From assembly GCF_016097555.1 (NCBI RefSeq), contig NC_054701.1, positions 29,833,658 to 29,897,657 on the forward strand: a DNA stretch of 64,000 nucleotides. Reading direction: 5' to 3'. Shown in pieces: positions 1 through 10,590 of this stretch. The stretch's first letter is position 1; every line of letters starts with the position of its first letter. The DNA is from Gigantopelta aegis. Lineage: Eukaryota; Mollusca; Gastropoda; Neomphalida; Peltospiridae. The position numbers and the translations under genes are program-made. Below the pieces are notes generated by a model, which was given only the letters and a program-made list of their open reading frames with translations, ran no database searches and was not told the origin of the DNA.

Positions 1-74
1 AACTGAAAGTTATCTCCAACATATGCTGGAGACTATATTTATCTACAGTAAGTCATCTCTTACCAACCCTACAG

Positions 75-147
75 GTCCCCGTAGCGCAGTGGATAGCGCG
101 CTGGACTTCTAATCCAGAGGTCGCGGGTTCGAATCCCGCCGGGGATT
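75..147 (+). tRNA. tRNA-Arg (anticodon TCT), intact
   Basis: A full cloverleaf can be folded. The acceptor stem pairs GTCCCCG (75-81) with CGGGGAT (140-146). The anticodon stem CTGGA/TCCAG encloses loop CTTCTAA with anticodon TCT at 108-110. The T arm has the B box GGTTCGAATCC, and the A box TAGCGCAGTGG is present. A run of seven T at 158-164 is a plausible RNA polymerase III terminator. It would decode AGA. Two decayed relatives lie at 8419 and 10002, so this locus belongs to a family that has spread locally. Confidence 0.93.
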
Positions 148-157
148 TATGATATAC

Positions 158-164
158 TTTTTTT
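158..164 (+). terminator. Pol III oligo-T terminator of tRNA-Arg
   Basis: Seven consecutive T start 11 bases after the tRNA 3' end, the usual termination signal for RNA polymerase III. Confidence 0.7.
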
Positions 165-208
165 ACATTCATCTGAAAGTGCGATAACTCGTACTGGCGA
201 TTAGATTA

Positions 209-425
209 TGTGATGTCATGTCATAGGGTTTTACGTGCACATTCAGAGCAAGCTGTTGTAGCGCACGCCTGTCGTGGGCGCAAGAGCCGGCCTTGGCCGG
301 CTCTTCCGTCCATGACAGGAAAGGTGGGGGGAGGGACCGCCTGCACTGGCAGGTGCAAGGGAGCACCAGCAGCCCGATTGAATCGGTAGCAGGCGGGTGG
401 GGGTAGTGGTGGTGCTATGTAATTT
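209..425 (+). repeat. Dispersed repeat, TTTTACGTGCACATTCAGA family, copy 1
   Basis: The block starting GTCATAGGGTTTTACGTGCA and running through TGTTGTAGCGCACGCCTGTC recurs on the opposite strand at 42958-43190 and, partly, on the + strand at 62182-62290. It has no coding signal. The family is not named here; three copies in 64 kb show it is an interspersed repeat. Confidence 0.7.
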
Positions 426-429
426 GAAT

Positions 430-1650
430 GGAGCCGTTAATGCCAAAGAGAAAGTGGTGCGCAATTTTGTTGTGGAAATTTTGAACGGTCGGTCGAAAGG
501 TAAGTGGCCGAGCTAATATAGGTTTTGATATTAGTGAATCGAGAGTAGCTCGTTAATTTTAGACCTTTACGATGCTGTGGTGTCTCCCTAGGTTGCCCAT
601 CGGGCCCTTATAAAGGGCCTGACCGCTTCTGGTCGAGGCATCACCAAGTACCAAGTTATTACCAGCAGCAAGTATTGAGGGTTTGGGTGGGGGAGGCCGA
701 TATTCTTTTGTTCAGCTTCCCCCGGGTGCATTGCAATTGTGTACTCGGAACGGTATTCTTCTGTCCGGTTCCTTATTAGAGCACGTGCTGGGCCATTAAA
801 TGGGGGGCGGATGCATTGTTATCATTAGTCAGTGCATCCTGTGTACTGTTGCAGTGAGCGTGTAGTCTGTATGTAAATCCTAGTTTGGTGTTAAGGTTGT
901 ACTTATTGTCTTACGTCCCTACTCTAGTGAATTCAACGGTCATCATGACCACCCATCGCCCTCCGTCTTTGTATAGCATTGAACACAATGACGGAGGGGG
1001 AGTTAGACTAATCTGGCTATCTAATTTGAAGGGTGGAACCCTTATAGTGTAGGTATTGGTTTAAAAAGCCTAATGCTTGACATACTTAACTTTATTACCA
1101 ATCAATGAAAGAAAGAAAGAAAAAGAAAGAAAAATAGGGTTAAAGTATGTAGTAGCAGTTGTATAGTTGACAGCTAAGTAATTAAGAATTTTTTGATTCC
1201 CGCCCCCTGAATAATTATGTTATAAAGAAATGAAATGATTGAGGCGAAATGAACGGTATCTATATGTTGGTAACTGTTAGTAATGTAGAATAATTTTAGT
1301 AGGCTTACTTGGTTAGTCTTTTAAGTCAATCTTGTTTTTCCTGCTTGCTATTTCCTCAGTTGCCCTAGTTGACTTACCTTAGTCAATCATGGTTTCATGC
1401 ATCAGTAATAAAGACATGGTGCGAGTGCAAAACACAATTGTGCAGTTTATTTACATGTGAGGTTCTTTGTTCGCGATTGGCTGGATTGGACCATTGAGAA
1501 TGCTGCAAGAGAAAGTGGTAATTAGTGGTATCCTATCTTGTTTGTTTTAAGGGCCACAAAAACATTTGGGAGTGGTATACACCAATTGCAACACACGAGT
1601 TTCAGAACCTGAATAAATATTTACAGTAAGGTTAACAATGGTTATTAATT
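430..1650. other. Non-coding stretch with an inverted repeat, no gene seen
   Basis: No convincing reading frame. The clearest structure is a stem-loop at 959-998: CCCTCCGTCTTTGT pairs with ACAATGACGGAGGG around a 12-base loop. An A-rich GAAA run lies near 1107-1135. It may be the 3' flank or UTR of the reverse-strand LINE to the right, but that is only an inference from position. Confidence 0.4.
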
Positions 1651-2345
1651 ATTCGCTACCGTCCCGCCGTTGAACCCCGGGGTTGGAGTGCTTGTCGGTC
1701 GTGTGCTTAAGGTCGCTCTTCCCTCCCGGAGTTGTACAGGCGGGTGGTTTTGAATAATTGGTGATTAATAATTTTATTTTATGCCAGCTATCTAGTTTAA
1801 GTATATGCTTTTACTTGTGTCGTTTCACCGTTCTCCCCTCGGATTGGAATACATAGTCTGGCCGAGTGCGAAGGGTGGATGTTCCGCCAAGGGGTCACAG
1901 GTGTCACGATTTAAGTATTGTCATATCTAGTAGTTATTAATCACTCGCTACCGTCCCGCCGTTGATCTCTCTGGTTGGAGTGCTTGTTGGTCGAATGCTT
2001 AAGGTCGCTCTTCCATCCAAGAGATGTACAGGCGGGAGGTTTTGAGCAATTGTTAATTTATAGCTGCATTTATATCAGCTAACTAGTTTAGGCATATGGT
2101 TGTACTTTTGTCGTTTCACCGTTCTCTCCCCGGGTTGGAATACCTAGTCTGTTCGAGTGCGTAGGGTGGATGTTCCTTCCATGGAGTCACAGGTGTCACG
2201 AGTTAAGTAGTATACTAATTACTTATCTTAGTTATAGATCGCCACCTTCCATCCGTTGGTCTCCCAGATTGGAGTGCGTGTCGGTTGAGTGTAGAAGGTC
2301 GCTCTTCCCTCCAGGAGACGTACAGGCGGGTGGTTGCGATCTTTT
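1651..2345. repeat. Alternating hairpin modules A-B-A-B-A, period about 293 bp
   Basis: Module A (GCTACCGTCCCGCCGTTG ... GTACAGGCGGGTGGTT) starts near 1655, 1947 and 2241. Module B (TCGTTTCACCGTTCTC ... GGGTCACAGGTGTCACGA) lies near 1820 and 2110. Within A, the start and end are imperfect reverse complements (ACCGTCCCGCC / GGCGGGTGGT), so each module could fold as a stem of about 100 nt. The spacing from A to A is 292 then 294 bases. I do not recognise a named family. It lies on the 3' side of the reverse-strand LINE and could be its 3' UTR. Confidence 0.6.
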
Positions 2346-2389
2346 TCTAATTGTTTAGCTTTTGACTAAATGACTTGCTAGGAGCCCAG

Positions 2390-2465
2390 TGGGTCCGCTA
2401 CGGCTTCCCATCCTGCCTGCGATCGGTCGAGTTGGTGGTTCGCGCCGATCGAACGCTGGCACGGT
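2390..2465. repeat. Inverted repeat at the edge of the LINE relic
   Basis: The segment holds CGATCGGTCGAG and, about 20 bases later, CGCCGATCG, able to form a GC-rich hairpin. It immediately follows the stop of the reverse-strand LINE frame (2482). Confidence 0.4.
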
Positions 2466-2481
2466 GAGTGGCACGTGGCTT

Positions 2482-4433
2482 TTATAATTTTGGTTTGGTG
2501 GACAGGACGAATTGGTATACTGCTTTGAAGGTTTTGAGTTTGAGGAATTTATCAGGGTTAAGTAAAAAATTAGGAGTAATTGTTTTATTTTGGTTGGCTT
2601 CGGTTATTGATTCTATCATTAGTTTTCTCTGGCTGTTGTGTAGCGTGCAATCCAGGAGGTAGTGTTTCATATCCTCCCGGGTGCCACATTCGCAGTCAGG
2701 ATTTAGTTTGGTGAAAGAGCAGCTGTTGAGCTGTGAAGATTTACCTATGCGTAGTTTAGTGATTAGTTTATCCACATAAGTGTTTGGGTGTTTAGGTCGG
2801 ATAGAGTTGACCAGTGGCTTGATGTTATAGTGCCATGTATTGGTTGATAGGTCCCAGTTTGCCTGCCATTGATTAATGTAGTGTTTTCTTGCTTTTGATA
2901 TTAGTTCTGATATTCCTAAAGTTAGTGCTGTAATTGTACTAGTGATTGAAAGTGCAGTTTTGGCTCCATAGTCAGCTATTTCATTGCCAATTATACCTAC
3001 ATGGGATGGGACCCATTCGAATACTATTGTTAGATTAAGCTGGTTTATTTCTTGAAGTTTATTATGGATAGCTGCGAGGATATCTGGCCTGGTAGATTTA
3101 TTAGTTTGAAGTGATTGGATGGAGCTAAGACTATCTGAAAAGATAACGCTTTTAGGGTATTGTTTATTTTTAATCCAGTTTAGCGCTTCATAGATGGCTG
3201 TAAGTTCTGCTGTATAGACTGATAGATTATCTGACAGCCTGGCATATTTAACTAGTTTAGAGTGTTTGGATATTTTTTCTTAAACTATTGCGAAGCCAAC
3301 CCTACCGTTATCTGGATTTATTTAGCCATCCGTATAGATATGGATATGCTCAGGGTAGTTTTCATTAGCTGCGGCTTCAAACAGGACTTTCTTAAATGGT
3401 GGAAAGGGGGTTTGATCAGCAGCTTTTTTGATTAGGTATGGAGTGTGGCATTCAATTGGCTGGTTGAGTTGGTATAGAGCCACAGGTGTGTTATCAATTC
3501 CTACCTCTATTTCAAGTTTACTAGCCCTAGTGGCAAATGAATCATTAAGTTTTTTTATTAGTTTAAATTCTAGCCCTGGTTTTGCTATTATGGGGGTAAG
3601 TTCCTGAACTGGGTGATCTAATTTAAGCGAATGGATTTTAAGATGGTAGTTGAGATGTTGAAGATTACGGCGGTATTTAAGTGGCGTAATGTTAAATTCA
3701 ACTTCTAGGCTTTGGCCACTAGTATTAGCTGGAACTTTAGCTATTGTTCTAAGAGCTTGGTTTTGGATGATATCTAGTTTTTGCAGTAGCTTTGGGGGGG
3801 GGGGGGGGGGGGGGGGGGCGCAACTATAGGCTTGGGCTCCATAGTCTATCCTGGAGAGTATACATGCTTTGTAAACCATAAGCATTGCCTCTGTTTGCGC
3901 TCCCCAGCTGGTGCCTGAGATTGCTCTTAGTAAGTTTAGAGTATTTTTAGCTTGTCTGACGATATCATTAATATGATCACTAAAGGTTAGTTTTGAGTCG
4001 AAGGTGACTCCTAGGAATTTGAATTTGCTAACTCTTGGGATTGGCTTATTGTTTGAGGTTATTTGAAGGTTATCTGGCGAGTTGACTTTATTGAATAGCA
4101 TACAAACTGTTTTAGTTTCAGATAATTTAATGCCCTAGTCCAGGGCCCACTTATTTAATTTGTTCATAACGTCTTGCATTAAATTAAATAGATTCTTGGT
4201 TACTCTGCCTGTGCGCCAGATGGCGCAGTCATCGGCAAACAGTGCTGTCTTTAATGGACTGGTTGATTTAATTTTACATTTAGCATTAAGTGCTTTAGTT
4301 ATGTCATTAATAAATATGTTAAATAAGGTTGGTGATAGGACCGAGCCTTGTGGTATTCCGTTAATTATTTCTGTTTTATCTGAGTAGTGGCCGATTAGAT
4401 TACAATTTGTTTTCTTTATATACATCCAGGGGG
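2482..4433 (-). mobile_element. 5'-truncated non-LTR retrotransposon (LINE) relic: RT, RNase H, zinc knuckle
   Basis: Read on the minus strand. The reverse transcriptase part (4425-4135) shows GIPQGSVLSPTLFNIFINDI and the catalytic LFADDCAIW. Next (4101-3322) come the RT thumb-like segment FKFLGVTFDSKLTFSDHI and the start of RNase H, IHIYTDG. RNase H continues to about 2930 with its acidic residues in context: YTDG, YTAELTAIYEAL, FSDSLSSIQSL and GNEIADYGAK. A C-terminal CxC...H...C segment ends at 2482. The frame is broken: a stop replaces the residue after TDG, another follows GFAIV, and there is a stop near 4133. A 25-G run (3794-3818) reads as a proline run. The left 1.5 kb of a normal ORF2 (endonuclease) is missing. 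A SINE abuts the truncated end at 4429. RT followed by RNase H fits the I/Loa/R1/Jockey-like groups; I cannot place it more closely. Confidence 0.85.
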
Positions 4434-4598
4434 CGGGACGTAGTCCTGTAGTAAAGCGTTCATTTGATGTGCGGTGGGCTCATTGGGCTATTTCTCGTTC
4501 CAGCCAGTGCACCACGACTGGTATATCAAAGGCAGTGGTATGTGCTATCCTATCTGTGGGATTATGCATATAAAATATCCCTTGCTACTAATGGAAAA

Positions 4599-4774
4599 AT
4601 GTAGCAGGTTATTTTTCTAAGACTATATGTCAAAATTACCAAATGTAGCAGGTTTCCTTTCTAAGACTATATGTCAAAATTACCAAATGTAGCAGGCTTC
4701 CTTTCTAAGACTATATGTCAAAATTACCAAATGTAGCAGGTTTCCTTTCTAAGACTATATGTCAAAATTACCAA
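4599..4774 (+). repeat. 44-bp tandem repeat, 4 copies, inside a SINE body
   Basis: ATGTAGCAGG followed by TTTCCTTTCTAAGACTATAT recurs at exact 44-base steps. Other SINE copies in the window have this segment once, so it is a local expansion. Confidence 0.9.
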
Positions 4775-4796
4775 ATGTTTGACATCCAATAGCCGA

Positions 4797-5129
4797 GGGG
4801 CGGGACATAGCCCAGTAGTAAAGCACTCGCTCGATGCGTGGTCGGTCTGGGATCGATCCCCGTCGGTGGGCCCGTTGGCTATTTCTCGTTCCAGCCAGTG
4901 CACCACGACTGGTATATCAAAGGCCGTGGTATGTACTACCCTCTCTTATGTGGGATGGTGCATATAAAAGATCCCATGCTGCTAATCGAAAAAGAGTAGC
5001 CCATGAAGTGGCGACAGCGGGTTTTCTCTCTCAATATTTGTGTGGTCCTTAACCATATGTCTAACGCCATATAACCGTAAATAAAATGTGTTGAGTGCGT
5101 CGTTAAATAAAACATTTCTTTCTTTCTTT
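4797..5129 (+). mobile_element. SINE, head H1 tail T1, nested, with target-site duplication
   Basis: It starts GGGGCGGGACATAGCCCAGT and ends in a CTTT-rich tail after GTAAATAAAATGTGTTGAGT. It is flanked by CCAATAGCCGA at 4786-4796 and 5130-5140; that sequence is part of the outer SINE tail, so this is an insertion into an older SINE. Confidence 0.92.
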
Positions 5130-5386
5130 CCAATAGCCGATGCTTAATAAATCAATGTGCTCTAGTGGTGTTGTTAAACAAAACAAAGCATGTTCTTGTT
5201 TGTTCATGGCACGGGCGTTCGGGTCACACTGTGTGTTGTCGTATATATAGAGAATACTACATGAGTGGCGAAACGTTATTACGATATGTACTGATAAACG
5301 TTCACTTCGCCTATTTGTATCAAACTTCTACCCTTTCTTCCAGGAAGGGAGAAGTCACTTCTACTACTTTTTCAATTATATATATA

Positions 5387-6446
5387 TATCACGGGGATCC
5401 TATAATACCCGTAACTGAATGAAACACGATTGTCCAAATATCTCTCCTAACTGTATATCTATTAGATCTCTCTGTAACAGGCAGTTATACCCGCTGGCTT
5501 GTCTAGGTATGATCAGAGATAATATCTTATATAAAGTATATATTATTATAGCACGTTTAGTTCACTAGAAAACACAACAAAAACACAATACACTTTGGAA
5601 TCTGTATTAACCTACGCAGACCAATGTACTGCCGCAGTAGTTAATTAACAACAACAAATAATAACAACCCAGAACTGATCACTTAATTAGTTAATATCTA
5701 GGTGTCTAGTTTACACAGTATGCTAATCACTTCACCGTGACACAACACCCACACGTGTGATAATTGAGAAACGCTTCCAGGAGAACTTAATTAATAAAGG
5801 AATTACAACTCTATTCCTAACTGGTTAATTTTAATTAACCCTTAACTACTCATTCAGTAACCTTGTAACACAGAATTAATACTGGTACCTATCACAATAA
5901 AGACAATAACCTACAGTTTACCTAGTTCCTCTAGGATGACTGGCTAAGCCTTAATAATTATTTAGTACAGTGAGCCTACAGTATACTGCGTCAGATGACC
6001 GGCAGCACCGTCTAAATAATATTGGTATAATACAGTATTAAAATATTTAAAGTCACATCAATCACATCAAGGTTATACACAGAGCAGAAAATATATAATT
6101 ACCAAGTCCAAACGGACTAACGTTCCCCCTGGAGCCGTCCAATATGTTTCTGCCTCCTATCTCTAAAACCCTAGCTATTTATTATAAAACCCAAATATCG
6201 CCTGGGGTACATCGCGGCACCTCACGTATCATGTGAATTTTCCACAGCGACCACGCCGGCATATTTCTCTTAGATCGCCCAGACTGGCTGTCGCCATTCC
6301 GCGAGCAATCCCCAGGTCATAAACAGCACTACCGGAGTTATTACGTAACTACTGGCCACATGGGCTTAAGTGCATATTGGAACTGCACACGGCCCTCTAA
6401 AACAATATCGCCATAGGCGAAAACAAAATTAAGAGCATGTTCCGTC

Positions 6447-6449
<3 letters not shown>
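5387..6449 (-). mobile_element. Putative solo LTR in a TA microsatellite
   Basis: On the minus strand the block begins TGTGACGG and ends CCGTGATA, imperfect inverted ends of the TG...CA type usual for LTRs, with length about 1063 bp. It holds a TATA-like TTTATAATAAATAG (near 6173-6190) and is flanked by ATATA on both sides (5382-5386, 6450-6454). The flanks are microsatellite, so the duplication is not decisive. No gag or pol lies nearby. Alternative: unrelated AT-rich intergenic DNA. Confidence 0.5.
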
Positions 6450-6522
<73 letters not shown>

Positions 6523-6548
6523 GACAAATATATATATATATACAGGTT

Positions 6549-6606
<58 letters not shown>
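6450..6606. repeat. (TA)n microsatellite, interrupted
   Basis: Long TA runs at 6450-6514 and 6552-6604 separated by CACATATAGACAAA and CAGGTTCAAA. The short reading frame across it (repeating YI) is an artefact of the repeat. Confidence 0.95.
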
Positions 6607-6610
<4 letters not shown>

Positions 6611-6750
6611 ATGGAGCGATTACTTGACAAAAGTAATCGATTACGATTACTTTAGAATGTTACGATTACGTTTACAAGATAACTGAAAGTAATCCATTAC
6701 GATTGCGAATACATTGTCTATCAATCATGATTACAATCATGATTACATTT
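6605..6750 (+). mobile_element. Probable hAT-type transposon end, fragment
   Basis: The sequence CAGAGATGGAGCGATTACTT with many GATTAC/GTAATC motifs resembles the termini of hAT-group elements in invertebrates. I see no matching opposite end, so this is a fragment and a tentative call. Confidence 0.35.
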
Positions 6751-7684
6751 CCACAAATCTACACAAATAATGAAATGATGTTGCCACCATGAAGTTATGC
6801 ACTTTATTTTACAACCATACCGATTTCATTCATTGAAAGACATAATGGATAATTTTGGATTATTTATTAAATTATAATTATTGTATCAATACATAACATA
6901 TCTATTTTGTTATATTATTGAAATAAGCCATAATTAGTAATTGCAAACTGTCTGATCACTATTACTTGGGGGGTTTTTCATTGTTTGTAGAACGTATACC
7001 ATTTAATACCATCCATAAAAAAAATTTAAATCTATAAATGAAGAAATAAAAAACGAAAGAAAAGAACAAACAAGTAAATAAATAATTAAATTGATATCTG
7101 CATACATATACATGTGCACGAGTTGCTCATTGCATTTAATTGTTGTTATTCTAAAAATGACTATTATTAAAAAATCGATTTGCAGTCATGCTTGCTTTGT
7201 GCCATATTATAAGGATATAATTGTATTGGTGAAAATTACAAGTATCTTGGTCTGGGTGTGTTTATTTTGGTATCATTAGAAGCGCCGCGTTTCGTAGAAC
7301 ATCTATTAAAATCAGATTTCTGGAATTTTTATCAGACCTATTAATATTTTAAGCTATTTTAAAGAAAAATAAACCATATATATATATGTTGGTTTGGGCG
7401 GGGTTTTTTTGGTTTGTTTATCTTCGATCAATCAAAACACATCTTGACTTTGTAGCCTTATTGTAGCGTGTTTGAACTAATACTTAAAATGATATATTAG
7501 GTTTACTTACATTTTCGGACCCATGTATAAAATGGGGATGGGTCACACCCCAAAGTAGGGGAATTCAAGCAAATGTTTTGTTCATATATTTGATAGAACG
7601 AACAAAATTAATGTTTTGGGCTTCAGTTTGAGAAAACATGCCCCCGATTTCCTATTAGGCCTTTTTCTTGATAATATATTTTTG
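6750..7684. other. AT-rich intergenic DNA, no gene seen
   Basis: Short frames only, no repeats that I can match elsewhere in the window. Confidence 0.4.
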
Positions 7685-7992
7685 TTTTTGTTTAAGTATA
7701 CCACTAAAACACATTGATTTATTAATCATCGGCTATAAGATGTCAAAAATTAAACGTAATTTTGACATTAGTCTTAATTAGAGAAATCCGCTATATTTTT
7801 TCCATTAGTAGCAAGGGATATTTTATATGCATTATCACACAGACATGATAACACATATCACGGCGTTTGATATACCAGTCGTGGTGCACTGGCTGGAACG
7901 AGAAATAGCCCGCTGGGTACACCGACGGGGATTGATCTTGGACCGACTGCGAATCAAGCAAACGCTGTACCACTGCGTTACGTCCTGGGCCT
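7685..7992 (-). mobile_element. SINE, head H1 tail T2, reverse strand, diverged
   Basis: The reverse complement of the T2 tail (CACATTGATTTATTAATCAT) is followed by the body (ACCAGTCGTGGTGCACTGGC) and the head ending TTACGTCCTGGGCC. Confidence 0.85.
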
Positions 7993-8418
7993 CATTTTCA
8001 TTGCTTAAAATGTAGTATTATCCGTGTTTTGTGTTATTAATATAACATGATCTTACTGACCACACTGACACAAGGTCTCTGACAGTGAATCTAACCCGAA
8101 CCGCTAATGTCACCGCATGCCTATATGGCCTTTCATTCAGCCAATCAAAAACGTTGCTAAAATAACCATGTCCGGCTAGCCGATCAAGCTGTAACTTATT
8201 TAGATCAACTGTTCGCTGTGAAAGATCATCTAGACACGAAATGGCTTTATAAGATTATCTATACAGAGCCTACAAGCATGGTACAGATTAACCAACGCGG
8301 TTTTCAACATATCCTCAATTAAAAAATCCACTTTTTAAAAATTCTTTTTCAACTTTCAAATATAAAAAAAACCTGCAACCCTAATAATGAAACGCCACAG
8401 AAAACAGTTCATTCGCAG
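7993..8418. other. Intergenic DNA, no gene seen
   Basis: No convincing frame or repeat recognised between the SINE and the tRNA-like fragment. Confidence 0.4.
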
Positions 8419-8479
8419 GTCTCCGTAGCGCAGTGGACTTCTAATCCAGAGGTCGCGTGTTCGAATCCCGCCGGGGATG
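8419..8479 (+). pseudogene. tRNA-Arg (TCT) pseudogene lacking most of the D arm
   Basis: It aligns to the intact gene at 75-147. GTCTCCGTAGCGCAGTGGA joins straight to CTTCTAATCCAGAGG, so about 12 bases (rest of the D arm and the 5' anticodon stem) are deleted. The T arm also carries a change (GCGTGTTCGAATCCCGC). It cannot fold as a normal cloverleaf. Confidence 0.85.
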
Positions 8480-8891
8480 TATATTTTTATAATAAATGTG
8501 AAAGAAATAATAAGTATCCACAATATATACTAAAAGACAAAAGGTATTGTGACACACAAAAGACAAAGATAATTCATGATAAGTTTTTACTGCCGTGTAT
8601 GAAACATTATAATATGGAAAGAGAGATGTCTGAAGGTATGCTATTCTATTCTTTATTATCCAAAGCCATCCTGGCTATAGGCGCGACATAAACATCAATA
8701 TTATTATCATAGTAACAGTTGTGCATATATACATAGTGTGATATTTAACAATCAAAATTACATGAATAGAGTATATAAAATGTCAATAGGAGGGTAAACA
8801 TAATATATTAATTTTTAATGAACATTTCCCTTCTTAGAAAAGCCTTGTATAAATATTTTCCAAGATTGTTTAAAGTTTTTATATTTTCCGA

Positions 8892-9091
8892 NNNNNNNNN
8901 NNNNNNNNNNNNNNNNNNNNNNNNNNNNNNNNNNNNNNNNNNNNNNNNNNNNNNNNNNNNNNNNNNNNNNNNNNNNNNNNNNNNNNNNNNNNNNNNNNNN
9001 NNNNNNNNNNNNNNNNNNNNNNNNNNNNNNNNNNNNNNNNNNNNNNNNNNNNNNNNNNNNNNNNNNNNNNNNNNNNNNNNNNNNNNNNNNN
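8892..9091. other. Assembly gap of exactly 200 N
   Basis: A run of 200 N. A round number suggests a placeholder gap rather than a measured distance. Frames reading across it are meaningless. Confidence 0.98.
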
Positions 9092-9310
9092 TTTTGAAGA
9101 CAGAAAAGTTCCATGCTGATGTATTGATATTTGAATACGTAAGAAAAGTTTGACTTTTTTTTTAAAGACAACTGATTTAATTAGCATTTAACTGAGAACT
9201 ATTCTAGAATCAGCTAAGACTAAGTGAATTTAAAATACAGGCACAAAATTATAGCGAAGATGTTATATTAACATTGGGGGAGCACCTGAATTGTAATAGT
9301 CGGGGGGGGG

Positions 9311-9462
9311 GGGGATTTAGCTCAGTCGATTGAGCGCTAGTCCGAGGTCGTAGGATCGAACCACCTCGATGGATCCGTTCAACTTATTGGATTTTTATTC
9401 TTCCAACCAGTGCACCACATGTACAACTGGTCAAAGACCGTGGTATGTGCTATCCTGTCTAC
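9311..9462 (+). mobile_element. SINE, head H3, partial
   Basis: The tRNA-like head GGGATTTAGCTCAGTCGATT plus ATCGAACCACCTCGATGGAT and the body to CGTGGTATGTGCTATCCTGT. The tail is missing. Confidence 0.75.
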
Positions 9463-10001
9463 CCATCACAACGATCAACGCATGGACAGAACAGGTTGCA
9501 TGGTATTAGTACATGTTAACATTATCGGCAATAGGAATTGACTTGGACCGTTGGAACCATAACAGTGACTGTGAAAAGGCCATTGTTGTAGAAAGAAAAG
9601 TGTAATAGCGGAATCAAGGGGCGTAAATATTAATATTGTTAAGTTTTTTCAGCATTATTTACGTCAATACTGCATTTATTAATAAATATATAAAAAATAA
9701 TATTTTTCTTGATCTAAATAATGATGAATTGGTTTTCAAATACCCACTTGAAAACTGATTTTTAGATTTAGTATTTATTTTTAAAATTTAACATTATCTT
9801 ATTAGATCGATATCTCTCAAATTTTTTTAATGTTTGCGTGTGTTTGTGTGAATGTGTGTGTGCGTTTGTGGCAAATGCGTGAGTGGTTCTATGTGAGAGT
9901 ATGTGAGTGAATATGTGTGAATCTTTTTATAATTTTATTTGTATATTTTATGTATATATCAAATATTGAGTTTCACGAATAAAAAAGAAAAGAAAAAAAA
10001 A
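9463..10001. other. AT-rich intergenic DNA with TGTG tracts, no gene seen
   Basis: A degenerate GTGTGTGAATGTG tract (9832-9922) and AT-rich sequence; nothing else supported. Confidence 0.4.
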
Positions 10002-10053
10002 GCACGCTGGACTTCTAATCCAGAGGTCGCGGGTTCGAATCCCGCCGGGGATG
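10002..10053 (+). pseudogene. tRNA-Arg (TCT) 3' fragment after an A-rich tract
   Basis: GCACGCTGGACTTCTAATCC through the B box GGTTCGAATCC to CGGGGATG matches the 3' two thirds of the intact tRNA-Arg. The 5' part is replaced by AAAAAAGAAAAGAAAAAAAA. No acceptor stem can form. Confidence 0.8.
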
Positions 10054-10134
10054 ATAAAATTTTATTTTTAGCATCCATAAAAACAAAAATTATCCCCATT
10101 ATACTATAGGCCTATTGAGAAATAGTTAAGAACT

Positions 10135-10253
10135 GGGGCCGAATTCACAAAGGTCGCTTAGGCTCTGCTAGACAGCAACGCATCCTCTTTGTAAGTCTTT
10201 TAGCATTGCACTGTGAGATCGCAAAGTTGCGAGAGTTTAGTGAATTAGGCCCC
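10135..10253. mobile_element. Miniature inverted-repeat element, about 119 bp
   Basis: The left end GGGGCCGAATTCACAAA and the right end TTTAGTGAATTAGGCCCC are reverse complements apart from two or three bases. A related left end (GGGCCTAATTTACCAAACTC) occurs near 51918. Confidence 0.75.
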
Positions 10254-10590
10254 TGGTTTCTGTCATAAGATATCGGCTTTATCTTGCGAAGGCTAGAATA
10301 TCGAATGCCGCGAAGCTCTACCGATCAAGGTATTTTAAAAACTTTCCAATCGTTCTGACAATTTAACCTCTTTTGATTTGTACTGCCAACAGCCTTAAAC
10401 TTCTTAGTACTTACACGATGCCACATTTTGCAAGGATCTTTTTGCGCTTAGGTCCAGTCGACTACCGAACACACATCGAGCTAAATATTGCTTACAAAGA
10501 TTAATTCCATAAATACAACCATTATGGACGCCGCCATCTTTTTTACTGAACACAAACTACATACACGGCAGCCCCATATAAAGCCTCACT
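10254..10590. other. Intergenic DNA, no gene seen
   Basis: No convincing frame or repeat recognised. Confidence 0.35.

Larger units (their letters stand above)
4429..5187 (+). mobile_element. tRNA-derived SINE, head H1 tail T2, interrupted by a second SINE
   Basis: Head H1 begins GGGCGGGACGTAGTCC, with the body motif TTCCAGCCAGTGCACCACGA. The body expands into four 44-bp tandem units (ATGTAGCAGG at 4599, 4643, 4687, 4731). At 4796 it is split by another SINE and resumes at 5141 with the T2 tail TAATAAATCAATGTGCTCTA, ending near AAACAAAACAAAGC. Confidence 0.85.

Noticed and set aside
2468..2662. + strand frame opposite the LINE C-terminus
   Set aside because: A shadow of the reverse-strand LINE frame, which carries recognisable RNase H and zinc-knuckle residues.
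6445..6630. YIYIYI reading frame
   Set aside because: A translation of a TA microsatellite.
8815..9187. Frames spanning the N gap
   Set aside because: They are open only because N carries no stops; no information.
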